64,000 nt of DNA from an uncultured Erythrobacter sp. (lineage in GTDB: Bacteria > Pseudomonadota > Alphaproteobacteria > Sphingomonadales > Sphingomonadaceae), in NCBI GenBank assembly GCA_947503155.1, contig CANNCL010000003.1:124001-188000 (forward strand). Reading direction: 5' to 3'. The translations under genes were made by a program, and so were the position numbers. Below, piece by piece: positions 27,109-36,943 of this stretch (positions within the stretch are counted from its first letter, which is position 1; each line of letters starts with the position of its first letter). The notes beneath the pieces were generated by a model. It saw nothing but the letters and a program-made list of their open reading frames with translations, was not told the origin of the DNA and ran no database searches.

Positions 27109-27373
27109 AGCGAGTGAACATCCAGGTCAATCATGGCGTAAAGCGGCGAATTTATGTCCCATAGAGGTGCCCATTTGCAGAACCAATTGCAGGGGCTTCA
27201 AGGGGGCTTGCATAAATTTCTCCCTAGAAGCGCTTGAGGCACTGAGCAAGCGCGGCTAAGGGAGGCACTAATCGCGGCAGTGTTGCCGTGAGTGCGCTGG
27301 GGGCGCGGGGCTGTTTTTCGATACACCTCGTAAACTGGCATGGGATAAATTCGAAAACCGATTAGGCACTATT
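27109..27373. other. Divergent pyrE-coxB intergenic region
   Basis: A 265-base gap between divergent genes must hold promoters for both. I see no convincing sigma-70 hexamers, FNR box or RNA hairpin here. The 30 bases before coxB are moderately AT-rich and lack a strong ribosome-binding site. Confidence 0.4.
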
Positions 27374-28381
27374 ATGGGTCAGGCTTTTGCCCGCATGAAG
27401 TTTGGATTTTTGGCGCTGATGGCGGCGGTTCTTACCGTTGCTGCGCCGCAAATGGCGCTTGCGCAGGACGCAGCTGAGGCTGTCGCTGCGCCGACGGAGG
27501 CGGCTGAGGCTGCACCAGAGGCGAGCGATTATACGCCGATGGCTCCGACCGAAGGCAAGGGGATGCCGACATCTTTTGAGGACGATCCGCTGAAAAGCAT
27601 GACGTTCCAAGACCAATACACCGCTGACGGCGCCTATGCGCTGGCGATGCATGATTGGTTGTTGATGCCGGTCATTACCGTGATCAGCCTGTTTGTACTC
27701 GGCTTGCTCATTTACGTGGGCCTGAAATTCAATCGCAAATCGAACCCGGTTCCATCGAAAACAACGCATAACACATTGATCGAAGTGATCTGGACGATTG
27801 TCCCGGTCATCATTCTGGTCGTGATTGCGGTGCCTTCGATCACTCTGCTGGCGCGGCAATATGAAACGCCGCCTGCCGATGCGATCACAATTAAGGCTGT
27901 CGGGTATCAGTGGTATTGGGGTTATGAATATCCCGATCACGACGTTGAAGTGATCTCCAACATGCTGGACGAAGACGAAGCGGCAGCGAGCGGCGAATAC
28001 CATCAATTGGCCGTGGATAACCGGATGGTTGTGCCGGTTGGCGTTCCATTGCGGCTTCAGACGACTGCCGCTGATGTGATCCACGCTTTTGCGGTGCCAT
28101 CATTGTGGTTCAAGCAGGACGCCGTGCCGGGTCGTTTGAACGAGCGGATGCTCGTGATCGAAGAGCCTGGCGTGTATTACGGACAGTGTTCTGAACTTTG
28201 CGGCGCGCTGCATGGCTTTATGCCGATCGCGGTCGAAGCGGTACCGATGGAACAGTTTGAGGCATGGGTCGCTTCGCAGGGCGGCACTATGCCAACTGCC
28301 GAAGAAGTCGCTGAAGCTGACGTTGACGCCGAACCTGCCGACGAAGCTGTAGCCGAAGCCGACGCCGAGCCTGCTGCTTAA
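27374..28381 (+). CDS. coxB: Cytochrome c oxidase subunit II
   Basis: Carries the CuA site that takes electrons from cytochrome c in aa3-type oxidase. A signal peptide (1-30, ending ALA-QD) and an Ala/Glu-rich segment precede two membrane spans (97-115, 139-158). The CuA ligands are H237 in [12 protein letters not shown] and C272, E274, C276, H280 and M283 in [16 protein letters not shown]. The acidic Ala/Asp/Glu tail (from about 305) is typical of the group. It opens the cox operon. Confidence 0.97.
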   Translation: MGQAFARMKFGFLALMAAVLTVAAPQMALAQDAAEAVAAPTEAAEAAPEASDYTPMAPTEGKGMPTSFEDDPLKSMTFQDQYTADGAYALAMHDWLLMPVITVISLFVLGLLIYVGLKFNRKSNPVPSKTTHNTLIEVIWTIVPVIILVVIAVPSITLLARQYETPPADAITIKAVGYQWYWGYEYPDHDVEVISNMLDEDEAAASGEYHQLAVDNRMVVPVGVPLRLQTTAADVIHAFAVPSLWFKQDAVPGRLNERMLVIEEPGVYYGQCSELCGALHGFMPIAVEAVPMEQFEAWVASQGGTMPTAEEVAEADVDAEPADEAVAEADAEPAA

Positions 28382-28437
28382 ACCGCAGCACTCGCATCAA
28401 GACACACGAATTAAACCGAAACGAAGAGACGCAAACG

Positions 28438-30147
28438 ATGGCCACCACCGCTGAAGGTTTCGACGCTCCAACCGCAGGTCATGGCGGAGATCACGATCAC
28501 GCCGACCACAAGCCGGGCTTTTTCGCCCGGTGGTTCATGTCGACCAACCACAAAGATATCGGCACACTGTATCTGATCTTTGCGATTATCGCAGGCATCA
28601 TTGGCGGTGCGATTTCTGGCATCATGCGCATGGAGCTGATGGAACCGGGTATCCAGTATCTTTTCTGGTGGGCTGGTGCGTCTGAGGGCGATATCGCCGC
28701 TGCGGGTCACATGTGGAATGTGTTTATCACGGCCCACGGCCTGATCATGGTGTTCTTCATGGTGATGCCAGCGATGATTGGCGGGTTTGGTAACTGGTTT
28801 GTCCCGCTGATGATCGGCGCGCCCGATATGGCGTTCCCTCGCATGAACAATATTTCGTTCTGGCTGACGGTTGTTGGTTTCCTCAGCTTGCTGTTTTCCA
28901 TGTTTGTACCGGGTTCGGCCAATGGACTTGGCGCGGGCGTTGGGTGGACGGTCTATGCGCCGCTCTCGACGACTTATGCGCCGGGGCCGTCTGTCGACTT
29001 CGCAATCTTCTCGCTCCACTTGGCGGGCGCGGGTTCGATCCTTGGTGCGACCAACTTCATCACGACCATTTTCAACATGCGCGCGCCGGGCATGACCCTG
29101 CATAAAATGCCGCTATTCGTATGGTCGGTGCTGGTTACGGCATTCCTGCTCTTGCTCGCTCTGCCGGTTCTGGCGGCGGCGATCACGATGCTGCTGACGG
29201 ATCGCAATTTCGGTACGACCTTCTTTGACCCAGCAGGCGGCGGCGACCCCGTTTTGTATCAGCACCTGTTCTGGTTCTTTGGTCACCCAGAGGTCTATAT
29301 TATGATCCTGCCGGGCTTCGGTATGGTCAGCCAAATCGTGGCTACTTTTAGCCGTAAACCCGTGTTTGGCTATCTCGCGATGGCCTATGCAATGGTGGCC
29401 ATTGGCGTCGTCGGCTTCGTCGTGTGGGCGCACCACATGTACACTGTCGGCCTCGACGTAAACACGAAGATGTATTTCACTGCTGCAACGATGGTTATTG
29501 CCGTCCCGACGGGTGTGAAAATCTTCAGCTGGATTGCAACCATGTGGGGCGGTTCTATTGAATTCAAGTCGCCGATGATCTGGGCGCTGGGCTTCATCTT
29601 CTTGTTCACCGTTGGCGGTGTGACGGGTGTTGTGCTGGCCAATGGCGGCATCGATGATAACCTTCATGACACCTATTACGTTGTGGCTCACTTCCACTAC
29701 GTGCTGTCGATGGGCGCTGTGTTCTCCTTGTTTGCAGGCTTCTATTACTGGTTCCCGAAGATGAGCGGCCGGATGCATTCCGAGCTGTTGTCGCATCTGC
29801 ATTTCTGGGTGTTCTTCATCGGCGTGAACGTAATTTTCTTCCCGCAACACTTCTTGGGCATGAACGGTATGCCGCGCCGCTACCCTGACTTCCCTGAACA
29901 ATTCGCGTTCTGGAATCAGGTTAGCTCGATCGGTTATATGATCATGGCGGCTTCGATGCTGATCTTCTTTGCGAACCTTGCTTACGCCTATATTTGGGGC
30001 CGTAAGGCGGAGAACAATCCGTGGGGCGAAGGCGCGACGACGCTAGAATGGACGCTGACAAGCCCGCCGCCATTCCACCAGTTTGAGACATTGCCGGTGA
30101 TCGAAGATCATCACGATTATCACGATCACCGCCCTGCGACTGCGTAA
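28438..30147 (+). CDS. coxA: Cytochrome c oxidase subunit I (aa3-type)
   Basis: The catalytic subunit with haem a and the haem a3-CuB centre, spanning the membrane about 12 times. [13 protein letters not shown] supplies the CuB His cross-linked to Tyr. [16 protein letters not shown] has the K-channel region and [16 protein letters not shown] the two haem His. [14 protein letters not shown] opens the first span. At 569 residues it is full length. It follows coxB by 56 bases and precedes ctaB by 112 bases containing a hairpin. Confidence 0.98.
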   Translation: MATTAEGFDAPTAGHGGDHDHADHKPGFFARWFMSTNHKDIGTLYLIFAIIAGIIGGAISGIMRMELMEPGIQYLFWWAGASEGDIAAAGHMWNVFITAHGLIMVFFMVMPAMIGGFGNWFVPLMIGAPDMAFPRMNNISFWLTVVGFLSLLFSMFVPGSANGLGAGVGWTVYAPLSTTYAPGPSVDFAIFSLHLAGAGSILGATNFITTIFNMRAPGMTLHKMPLFVWSVLVTAFLLLLALPVLAAAITMLLTDRNFGTTFFDPAGGGDPVLYQHLFWFFGHPEVYIMILPGFGMVSQIVATFSRKPVFGYLAMAYAMVAIGVVGFVVWAHHMYTVGLDVNTKMYFTAATMVIAVPTGVKIFSWIATMWGGSIEFKSPMIWALGFIFLFTVGGVTGVVLANGGIDDNLHDTYYVVAHFHYVLSMGAVFSLFAGFYYWFPKMSGRMHSELLSHLHFWVFFIGVNVIFFPQHFLGMNGMPRRYPDFPEQFAFWNQVSSIGYMIMAASMLIFFANLAYAYIWGRKAENNPWGEGATTLEWTLTSPPPFHQFETLPVIEDHHDYHDHRPATA

Positions 30148-30201
30148 GACGTGTGGTTTGCTCATGCATGGCATGGGCGGGTGAGAGACTGAAAAAATGG
30201 G

Positions 30202-30228
30202 GAGGGCGCGCCGTTGTGGTGCGCTCTC
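30202..30228 (+). promoter_or_regulatory. Hairpin between coxA and ctaB
   Basis: An 11-bp stem with two G-U pairs (30202-30212 with 30218-30228) and a five-base loop lies between coxA and ctaB. It has only two T after it, so it is more likely an mRNA-stabilising or partial-attenuation structure than a terminator. Confidence 0.4.
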
Positions 30229-30259
30229 TTCAGATAGCGAAACGAACCAAAACGCCGAT

Positions 30260-31219
30260 ATGAACACCGCTGCAAACACGACGCCGCTTCCGGCCGAATG
30301 GCGTGATTTCTTCACGCTGACAAAGCCGCGCGTCATGACCTTGGTGATTTTTACGGCGATTTGCGGATTGTTTGCTGCGCCCGGTACAATTCACCCGGTG
30401 CTCGGTTTTACCGCAATCCTCGCTATCGCGATGGGTGCAGGCGGTTCGGCGGCGCTTAATCAATGGTGGGAGGCCGATCTCGATGCGGGGATGAAGCGGA
30501 CCGAAAGCCGTCCTTTGCCGACTGGCCGGATGCGGCGCGTTGATGCGCGCGACTTTGGCATGTTCCTGTCGGGTGTTTCGGTCTTTATCATGGGCGTTGC
30601 GATTGGCTGGCTGGCCGCTGCGATGTTGGCTGTCGCGATATTCTATTACGCCGTTGTCTACACGATGTGGCTAAAGCCGCGCACGCCGCAGAATATTGTC
30701 ATCGGCGGCGGTTCGGGCGCGTTTCCGCCGTTGATCGGTTGGATCGCGGTGACAGGCGAAGTGACGGCGATGCCGGTCTTGCTGTTTGCGATCATATTCA
30801 TGTGGACGCCGCCGCATTTCTGGGCGCTGGCGCTGTTTATGAAATCTGATTACGCGAAAGTTGGCATTCCGATGATGCCAGTGGTCGCCGGTGAACGCTC
30901 CACTCGCCGTCAGATATTGATTTACACTGTGCTGCTCGCGCCTGTGGCAATCGCGCCGTGGGTGATTGGCGGGACAAGCTGGGTTTACGGTTCGGTATCC
31001 GTGGTGCTTTCGCTCCTGTTCTTTGGCTTGGCATTGCCGGTTGGGACCCGCGAACGCGCCGAAGAAGATGCGATGAGCCAAGAGAAATTGCTGTTCAAAT
31101 TCAGCATCTATTATCTCTTTGTGCTGTTCGCGGCCTTGGTTGCGGACCGGGTGCTTGCCGCCCAGGGATTGATCGGACCAGGTATGTTGTCGGGGATGTT
31201 GGCAGGGATCGTAGCATGA
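30260..31219 (+). CDS. ctaB: Protohaem IX farnesyltransferase (haem O synthase)
   Basis: Adds a farnesyl group to haem B to make haem O, the precursor of haem A for the oxidase. It is a polytopic UbiA-family enzyme: [21 protein letters not shown] gives the Nx(2)xD motif, and [15 protein letters not shown] is the second substrate loop. The start is at the ATG at 30260 ([10 protein letters not shown]), 21 codons after the open frame begins. It overlaps the following small gene by four bases (ATGA). Confidence 0.95.
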   Translation: MNTAANTTPLPAEWRDFFTLTKPRVMTLVIFTAICGLFAAPGTIHPVLGFTAILAIAMGAGGSAALNQWWEADLDAGMKRTESRPLPTGRMRRVDARDFGMFLSGVSVFIMGVAIGWLAAAMLAVAIFYYAVVYTMWLKPRTPQNIVIGGGSGAFPPLIGWIAVTGEVTAMPVLLFAIIFMWTPPHFWALALFMKSDYAKVGIPMMPVVAGERSTRRQILIYTVLLAPVAIAPWVIGGTSWVYGSVSVVLSLLFFGLALPVGTRERAEEDAMSQEKLLFKFSIYYLFVLFAALVADRVLAAQGLIGPGMLSGMLAGIVA

Positions 31220-31341
31220 CACCGGAAGAAGAAACCGAATTCAAACGGCGCCAGAAAAGCCGCAACCTCGTGGTCGGCGGCACGCTGCTGTTTTTTGCCG
31301 TGCTGTTTTACGCCATCACTGTGGTCAGGATGGGCGACTGA
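31216..31341 (+). CDS. CoxF-like small membrane protein
   Basis: A 41-residue single-span protein ([17 protein letters not shown], then about 20 hydrophobic residues, then RMGD). A short gene at this place between ctaB and ctaG is common in alphaproteobacterial cox operons and is called coxF there. The assignment rests on position and topology. Its start overlaps the ctaB stop by four bases and its stop is one base before the ctaG start, both consistent with translational coupling. Confidence 0.65.
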   Translation: MTPEEETEFKRRQKSRNLVVGGTLLFFAVLFYAITVVRMGD

Positions 31342-31342
31342 T

Positions 31343-31939
31343 ATGACCACCGCGGCATTGCAAACGCATACGGATCGAAAGAACGCCCAAGTCGGCGGCT
31401 TGGCGATTTTCGGTGCTTTGGCGATGCTCGGGCTCGGTTATGCCGCGGTGCCGCTATATGATCTGTTTTGCAGTGTGACCGGTTTTGGCGGGACGACGCA
31501 AGTGGCGAGCGAAGCGGATGCAAACCGCGCTGCGGCGGCTGGTACGAATCGCGAGATTTCAATCCGCTTTGATGCATCGACGGCGCGCGATGTGCCTTGG
31601 ACATTCCGCCCATCGCAATCGACCGACACGATCCGCATCGGACACCGCGATATCGCGACCTATGTGGCGCGCAACAATTCAAGTCAGCCGATTACCGGCA
31701 CCGCAACCTTCAACGTTGAACCGGCGCAAGCGGGGATTTATTTCAATAAAATCCAATGCTTCTGCTTCACAGAGCAGACGTTGCAGCCGGGCCAAGAGGT
31801 CAATATGCCGGTGCTTTATTATGTTGATCCAGCGATCCTGGAAGACGACGTAATTGGCGATATCGAACAAATTACTTTGAGTTACACTTTTCACCGCGCG
31901 AAAGAGCCCGTATCCAGTGCTCTTGACCGCTCGCAATAA
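31343..31939 (+). CDS. ctaG: Cytochrome c oxidase assembly protein CtaG (Cox11)
   Basis: Delivers copper to the CuB site of subunit I. A single N-terminal anchor precedes the periplasmic Cox11 domain. The copper motif CFCF is in NKIQCFCFTEQTLQPGQEV, and VPLYDLFCSVTGFGGTTQ is the conserved N-terminal block. The start ATG at 31343 follows the previous stop by one base. The 198 residues are of normal length. Confidence 0.96.
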   Translation: MTTAALQTHTDRKNAQVGGLAIFGALAMLGLGYAAVPLYDLFCSVTGFGGTTQVASEADANRAAAAGTNREISIRFDASTARDVPWTFRPSQSTDTIRIGHRDIATYVARNNSSQPITGTATFNVEPAQAGIYFNKIQCFCFTEQTLQPGQEVNMPVLYYVDPAILEDDVIGDIEQITLSYTFHRAKEPVSSALDRSQ

Positions 31940-31981
31940 GACGCAATTAGAAGCAACGCTCCTAGGGACGGGAAGACGACC

Positions 31982-32866
31982 ATGGCAGGCAATGTAAACC
32001 ACGATTATCACATTCTGGAGCCGGATATCTGGCCGCTGCTCGGCGCGTTTTCGGCGCTGACTTTTACCTCAGGCATGGTGCTCAGTTTCTACCCTGACCT
32101 GTTCGGCGCGGCGAGTAAGGTCGTCATTTGGGCTGGTCTGGCTGGCCTGCTTGCGACCTTCTTCTTCTGGTTCAAGAATGTTGTGATCGAAGCACAGCGC
32201 GGCGATCACACACCCGTGGTTCAGCTGCATATGCGTTACGGGATGATCCTGTTTATCGCGTCTGAAGTGATGTTCTTTGTGGGCTGGTTCTGGAGCTTCT
32301 TCGACTTCGCTCTGTTCCCCGCCATGTTGGAAGTGACGGCGGCAGGGACCGCTGATCAATCGACCACCAATTTGTTCATCACCGAAGGCGTCACCGCTAC
32401 GGGGACTTTGGTTCCAGAAGGCATGGAAGTGCTTGATGCATTTAGTCTGCCGCTGCTGAATACCATGATCCTGCTGTGTTCCGGGACAACAGTGACATGG
32501 GCGCACCACGCGTTGATTCACGGTGATCGTGAAGGGCTGAAGCAAGGTCTTTGGGCAACAGTTGCGCTTGGCGTTCTGTTCAGCGCGATTCAGGCTTATG
32601 AATACAGCATCGCGCCATTCGCCTTTGGCCAAAACACCTATTCGTCGGCATTTTATATGGCGACGGGCTTCCACGGCTTCCACGTGTTGATCGGCACGAT
32701 CTTCCTCGGTGTATGTTTGTACCGTGCTTACATTGGGCACTTCACCTCGCGCCAGCATTTCGGTTTTGAAGCGGCTGCTTGGTATTGGCACTTTGTTGAT
32801 GTGGTGTGGTTGTTCCTCTTTATCGCCGTTTACGTTTGGGGCGGTTGGGGCGCTGAAGTCCACTGA
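31982..32866 (+). CDS. coxC: Cytochrome c oxidase subunit III
   Basis: A structural subunit that keeps proton pumping stable. It is polytopic with about seven membrane segments. NVNHDYHILEPDIWPLLGAF is the N-terminus of the family, SEVMFFVGWFWSFFDFA contains the conserved Glu, and FHGFHVLIGTIFLGVCLYR and WYWHFVDVVWLFLFI the C-terminal spans. Its stop shares one base with the start of the next gene (TGATG). Confidence 0.97.
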   Translation: MAGNVNHDYHILEPDIWPLLGAFSALTFTSGMVLSFYPDLFGAASKVVIWAGLAGLLATFFFWFKNVVIEAQRGDHTPVVQLHMRYGMILFIASEVMFFVGWFWSFFDFALFPAMLEVTAAGTADQSTTNLFITEGVTATGTLVPEGMEVLDAFSLPLLNTMILLCSGTTVTWAHHALIHGDREGLKQGLWATVALGVLFSAIQAYEYSIAPFAFGQNTYSSAFYMATGFHGFHVLIGTIFLGVCLYRAYIGHFTSRQHFGFEAAAWYWHFVDVVWLFLFIAVYVWGGWGAEVH

Positions 32867-33246
32867 TGAATAAGGGCGCAAGTCCTGAACCATCAAAAGG
32901 GCAGTCCGGTATCGTCCGGGCTGCCCTTTTGGGTTTATGCCCCCGGTGCAGCGCAAAGACCCTTTTTGAGGGGCCAGCGCGTGTTGCGCTTACTTGCGCA
33001 CATTGTGAGCTTGATCTGGGAGCATTGGAGCGCGGCGGACGTTTGGCAGGGGTGCTGACCGCCTTTCTGGCGATTGTCCTGATGCTGGCCGCGTTTGGGA
33101 TTGAGGCGGCCTTCCGCCCGCCAATATTGTTGCAGGCGGCATTCTGGGCGCCGTTCACAATGGTCACAGTCATCGGGGCGCTGCGCCTGTTTAAAACCGC
33201 TCTGCTATATGCGGCGTATGAGCAAAGCGAGGTTGAAGCCGAATGA
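32866..33246 (+). CDS. DUF983 membrane protein with zinc-ribbon motif
   Basis: A 126-residue DUF983 protein. A CPRC (28-31) and CAHC pair form a zinc ribbon near the N-terminus, followed by two membrane segments (GVLTAFLAIVLMLAAFGI, LLQAAFWAPFTMVTVIGAL). The function is unknown, but the family sits in alphaproteobacterial cox operons, which suggests a role in oxidase assembly. The first codons contain a terminator-like hairpin (32895-32930). The start is the ATG at 32866 on the coxC stop. Confidence 0.85.
   Translation: MNKGASPEPSKGQSGIVRAALLGLCPRCSAKTLFEGPARVALTCAHCELDLGALERGGRLAGVLTAFLAIVLMLAAFGIEAAFRPPILLQAAFWAPFTMVTVIGALRLFKTALLYAAYEQSEVEAE
32895..32930 (+). terminator. Terminator-shaped hairpin in the first codons of the DUF983 gene
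   Basis: A 15-bp inverted repeat (32895-32909 with 32916-32930, one G-U pair) around a six-base loop starts with AAAA and ends with TTTT. It is a typical Rho-independent shape placed 29 bases after the coxC stop, but it lies in frame inside the next gene (codons 11-22). Confidence 0.55.
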
Positions 33247-33824
33247 TCAGACGTCTGCCTCTCATCCCCACTCTTATCGTTGCCGCTGCGGCGGCGGTGA
33301 TGGTGTGGCTTGGTTTTTGGCAATTGGGGCGAGCTGAGGAGAAGATGCAGCTCATCACCATGTATTCAAGATCGACCCAATTGGCGCAGGAAGCGGTGTT
33401 TCCGCAAAGCGGGACGGGTGACGATGTGTGGTTCCGGCGCAGTTCAATCCAGTGCGAAGAGGTCGTTTCAATTGAGGCTGTCGCAGGGACGTCTGAAACG
33501 GGACAAAAAGGCTGGGCGCAGCGGGCCAGATGTAATGTCGGCGCGGGTGTCGGCGCGGATGATTTGGTTCTGGTCGATATCGGTTTCAGCCGCGACCTTA
33601 CCGATGCGGATTGGGACGGCGGGCCGGTAACTGGCGTTATTGCCCCCGGACCGCGCCTTGTGGCGGATCCCGCGCAGGCCAGCCTTCAGCCGCTTGCAAA
33701 ACCAAATCCCAGCGATCTGCCCAACAACCATCTCGCCTATGCCGGACAGTGGTTTTTCTTCGCGATCACTGCGTTGATTATGTACTGGTTTGCCCTTCGT
33801 TCCCGGTTCGCCAAGCGCGACTAA
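33243..33824 (+). CDS. SURF1 family cytochrome oxidase biogenesis protein
   Basis: A 193-residue inner-membrane protein with spans at the N- and C-termini (LIVAAAAAVMVWLGFWQLGRA and WFFFAITALIMYWF) and a periplasmic domain, the SURF1 topology. SURF1 proteins deliver haem a to subunit I. NHLAYAGQWFFFAITAL is the family C-terminal motif. It overlaps the DUF983 stop by four bases. The length is somewhat below the usual 220-250, but both ends are present. Confidence 0.85.
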   Translation: MIRRLPLIPTLIVAAAAAVMVWLGFWQLGRAEEKMQLITMYSRSTQLAQEAVFPQSGTGDDVWFRRSSIQCEEVVSIEAVAGTSETGQKGWAQRARCNVGAGVGADDLVLVDIGFSRDLTDADWDGGPVTGVIAPGPRLVADPAQASLQPLAKPNPSDLPNNHLAYAGQWFFFAITALIMYWFALRSRFAKRD

Positions 33825-33884
33825 ATCATGCAAAAGCGAGCCTTGCTTGCCCCGGCAACGCGTCCCGGCTAACCGCGAGACATT

Positions 33885-35300
33885 ATGGAATATGTATCCA
33901 CCAGAGGCAGCGCGCCTGTACTCGATTTCGAAGGTGCCACACTAGCCGGCCTCGCCGCTGACGGGGGGCTGTATTTGCCGCGCGAATGGCCGCGAATGAC
34001 CGCCGCAGAAATCCGCGAATTGCGCGGGCTATCTTACGCAGCCTTGGCCGCGCGGATCATGCAGCCATTTGTGGCAGGTAGCCTCAGCGAAGACGAACTC
34101 GGCGCTCTTTGTGAGGCGGTTTATGGCGATTTTGGCCATGCTGCGGTCACTCCGTTGGTGCAGATGGACGAGACGCATTGGCTGCTGGAACTGTTCCACG
34201 GACCAACGCTCGCATTCAAAGACGTGGCGCTGCAAATGCTTGGGGCTTTGTTTGAGACGTTTCTAGAGCGCAGCGATGCGCGTTTGACGATCGTTGGCGC
34301 GACCAGCGGCGATACCGGCTCTGCCGCGATCAATGCCGTTGCAGGCCGGGACCGGGCCGAGATTTTCATGCTCCACCCGTCAGGCCGGGTCAGCGAAGTG
34401 CAACGCCGCCAGATGACCACTGTGCTCGCGCCCAATGTCCACAATATTGCAATCGACGGCAGCTTTGATGACGCTCAGCGCCACGTAAAGCGGATGTTCG
34501 CCGATCCTTCGATCAATCAACCGCTGAACTTAGGCGCAGTAAATTCGATCAATTGGGCGCGGCTGATGGCGCAGGTGGTCTATTATTTCCATTCTGCGCT
34601 GCAATTGGGCGCACCCGACCGCCCGGTGGCCTATAGTGTGCCGACAGGAAATTTTGGCGATGTGTTTGCGGGCTATGTCGCCGCGCAAATGGGTTTGCCG
34701 ATTGAGCGGTTGATTGTTGCGACCAATGTAAACGACATCCTCCACCGCGCTTTGAGCGAGGGGGATTATTCGACTGGTGAAACCACCGCGACGATCACGC
34801 CTTCGATGGATATTCAGGTCAGTTCCAATTTTGAACGCTTGCTGTTTGATTGTGGCGGACGTGACGGCGCGGCGATGGCGGTACAGATGGCTGGTTTCGA
34901 CGAAGCGCATGGGATGCAGTTGACCAACGCTCAGCGTGAAGGGACGGCAGCATTGTTCACCAGCGCCCGCGCCGATCAGGACGACACCGCGCGCGCCCTG
35001 CAATGGGCCTATCGCAATGCAGGTCAAGTGATCGACCCGCATACCGGCGTAGGCCTTCATGCGAGCCTAGGTGCGCTGACGGCGGGGCAAGTCGTACCGG
35101 GGACTCCCATTGTCACCCTCGCGACCGCTCATCCGGCGAAATTCCGTGACGCGGTTGAACGCGCGGTTGGCGTCCGCCCGGCTTTGCCTTCACGCGTGGG
35201 CGATCTGTTCGGGCGCGAGGAGCACTACACCGAGCTTTCTGGCGATTATGAAACGTCGCGCGATTTCGTGCTGCAACATGCATCTGCTTCGGCTGGCTGA
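33885..35300 (+). CDS. thrC: Threonine synthase
   Basis: Converts O-phosphohomoserine to threonine with PLP. It is the long form typical of bacteria, 471 residues. Lys112 in FHGPTLAFKDVALQMLG binds PLP, and GATSGDTGSAAINAVAGR is the phosphate loop. NSINWARLMAQVVYYF is another signature. It follows SURF1 by 60 bases, and its stop overlaps the methyltransferase start (TGATG). Confidence 0.98.
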   Translation: MEYVSTRGSAPVLDFEGATLAGLAADGGLYLPREWPRMTAAEIRELRGLSYAALAARIMQPFVAGSLSEDELGALCEAVYGDFGHAAVTPLVQMDETHWLLELFHGPTLAFKDVALQMLGALFETFLERSDARLTIVGATSGDTGSAAINAVAGRDRAEIFMLHPSGRVSEVQRRQMTTVLAPNVHNIAIDGSFDDAQRHVKRMFADPSINQPLNLGAVNSINWARLMAQVVYYFHSALQLGAPDRPVAYSVPTGNFGDVFAGYVAAQMGLPIERLIVATNVNDILHRALSEGDYSTGETTATITPSMDIQVSSNFERLLFDCGGRDGAAMAVQMAGFDEAHGMQLTNAQREGTAALFTSARADQDDTARALQWAYRNAGQVIDPHTGVGLHASLGALTAGQVVPGTPIVTLATAHPAKFRDAVERAVGVRPALPSRVGDLFGREEHYTELSGDYETSRDFVLQHASASAG

Positions 35301-36220
35301 TGGCGACGTTGATCCAACAGCCGGTTGTTATGGAATGCGCCGGATGGGATGCTTACCGGCTGCTCGATAGCGGGTCAGGACGCAAATATGAGGCGTTTGG
35401 CGAGCATTCTTTCATTCGCCCGGAACCCCAAGCTTTGTGGCAGCCGAGAATGGCGGATTGGCCAGCTTCTGGCGAGTTCATCCCTGGCTCCGATGAAGAT
35501 GGCGGTGGGCGCTGGAACCTCGCCCCCTCGGTGCCTGACGATGGGTGGGAGCTGAGCTGGAACGATGTGCGTTTTACCGCGCTGCCGACGCCGTTTCGCC
35601 ATTTGCAATTCTTCCCCGATATGTCGGCGGTATGGGATTGGATGCGCGCGCAGTTAAAGGGCAAATGCGGCGACGACCGGAACGGTGCCGGCGACCGGAA
35701 TGCCGAGACACTCAATATGTTTGGCTATACCGGGCTGGGTTCGCTGGCGCTCAGTGATTACGGCCGAGTAACCCATGTTGATGCGTCGAAAAAATCGGTG
35801 GCGCAGGCGCGTGAAAATGCCGCTTTGTCAGGGATGGAAGATCGCCCGATCCGCTGGCTCGTCGATGATGCGGCCAAATTTACCGCGCGTGAAGTCCGCC
35901 GGGAAAGGCGATATGACGGCATCATCCTAGATCCGCCGAAATTCGGGCGCGGGCCAAAGAATGAAACATGGCGTTTGGAAGAAAGCCTACCGGACCTCAT
36001 CGGCGATTGTGCAAAACTGCTCGACGATAAAAGCGCGTTCCTATTCCTCACGGTCTATGCGGTGCGGATGAGCAGCCTATCGATTGCGGGGTTGCTGAAC
36101 GAGGCTTTGGGGGACCTGCCTGGAACAATCGAACACGGCGATCTAGCGGTGCGCGAAGAAGGCGAGGGTGGGCGCTTGCTGCCGACAGCAATCTTCGCAA
36201 GGTGGAGCAATCCGGGCTAA
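35300..36220 (+). CDS. Class I SAM-dependent methyltransferase, RlmI/RlmK-like
   Basis: A 306-residue methyltransferase. The C-terminal Rossmann domain carries LNMFGYTGLGSLAL (SAM loop) and HVDASKKSVAQARENA. LDPPKFGRG is the catalytic DPPK/N loop of the RlmI/RlmK group of rRNA cytosine/guanine methyltransferases. The N-terminal 100 residues are less typical. The rRNA target is inferred by family only. It is coupled to thrC through the TGATG overlap. Confidence 0.82.
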   Translation: MATLIQQPVVMECAGWDAYRLLDSGSGRKYEAFGEHSFIRPEPQALWQPRMADWPASGEFIPGSDEDGGGRWNLAPSVPDDGWELSWNDVRFTALPTPFRHLQFFPDMSAVWDWMRAQLKGKCGDDRNGAGDRNAETLNMFGYTGLGSLALSDYGRVTHVDASKKSVAQARENAALSGMEDRPIRWLVDDAAKFTAREVRRERRYDGIILDPPKFGRGPKNETWRLEESLPDLIGDCAKLLDDKSAFLFLTVYAVRMSSLSIAGLLNEALGDLPGTIEHGDLAVREEGEGGRLLPTAIFARWSNPG

Positions 36221-36232
36221 AGGCGCTGCTCT

Positions 36233-36616
36233 ATGACCAAAAACGATTCGCTCATTCTCGAAGTTGCCGATCTCGAAGTCGATGTCCTCACTGGCATCTA
36301 CTCTGAAGAAACGGGCAAGCCGCAACCGCTGCGCTTCACCATTCAGGTGCGCTACGATGTTGCAGACCGCTATGATCCGGACACGCCGCTGGATGCGAGC
36401 AAGAATTACATGGACATCAAATTCGCGGCCTCTGAGGGGCTGCCTAAGGGCGTGCATTTCAAGCTGATCGAAGCGGTTGGTGATCACATAGCTGAGACTT
36501 TGTTTGTGCAGGATGTGCGGGTGCAGGCTGTGACGGTGAAGATCGTGAAGCTTGCCATTGCAGAAGCGGATGAGAAAATCGGTATCACGCTCCACCGCGA
36601 ACGTCCCACAGGATAG
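36233..36616 (+). CDS. folB: Dihydroneopterin aldolase family protein
   Basis: Forms 6-hydroxymethyl-7,8-dihydropterin in folate synthesis. VADLEVDVLTGIYSEETGKP and the Tyr/Lys-containing middle region, with ALAIAEADEKIGITLHRE at the end, fit FolB. The family is clear, but the catalytic Tyr/Lys pair was not checked by alignment. The 127 residues are of normal length. It precedes a small gene and moaA, so it opens a pterin-linked run. Confidence 0.8.
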   Translation: MTKNDSLILEVADLEVDVLTGIYSEETGKPQPLRFTIQVRYDVADRYDPDTPLDASKNYMDIKFAASEGLPKGVHFKLIEAVGDHIAETLFVQDVRVQAVTVKIVKLAIAEADEKIGITLHRERPTG

Positions 36617-36625
36617 AGGCGGCGG

Positions 36626-36943
36626 ATGCAGGCCGTTCTTGAAATCGCGCAGCTGCCGCAACGCAGCATCGATGCAAGCGCGGCTTTTATGCAAACGCAT
36701 TTGAAAGCAGCAACAGAGTTGCTCAAAAAACCTGAAACCGATGCCTTGGCGATTGTTCTGCCAGCGGCGGGACCCGATCACGATGATTGGCGCCGGAGTG
36801 CAGCGCGCGATTTGGCCCGCGCTTATGCACCGCAGCGCGTGAATATCGTCGGCGCGAGGTTGGCTGAAAAGGCTCAGCCGCTGCTGGCATATTTGAGGGA
36901 TGCGCCCGGCGTCACGGGCCAGTATCTTGCCGCGCATGAATGA
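36626..36943 (+). CDS. Unknown Rossmann-like small protein in the pterin/moa cluster
   Basis: A 105-residue protein without a recognised family. The middle has LAIVLPAAGPDHDDWRRSAARDLARAYAPQRVN, which resembles part of a Rossmann dehydrogenase loop, but the fold is far too short for a full domain. It overlaps moaA by eight bases and starts nine bases after folB, so it belongs to the same transcript. Confidence 0.55.
   Translation: MQAVLEIAQLPQRSIDASAAFMQTHLKAATELLKKPETDALAIVLPAAGPDHDDWRRSAARDLARAYAPQRVNIVGARLAEKAQPLLAYLRDAPGVTGQYLAAHE

Noticed and set aside
29113..29901. 262-residue His-rich minus-strand frame inside coxA
   Set aside because: It is the antisense of a well-defined cytochrome oxidase gene. 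The His-rich look comes from antisense of Met and Val codons (ATG to CAT, GTG to CAC).
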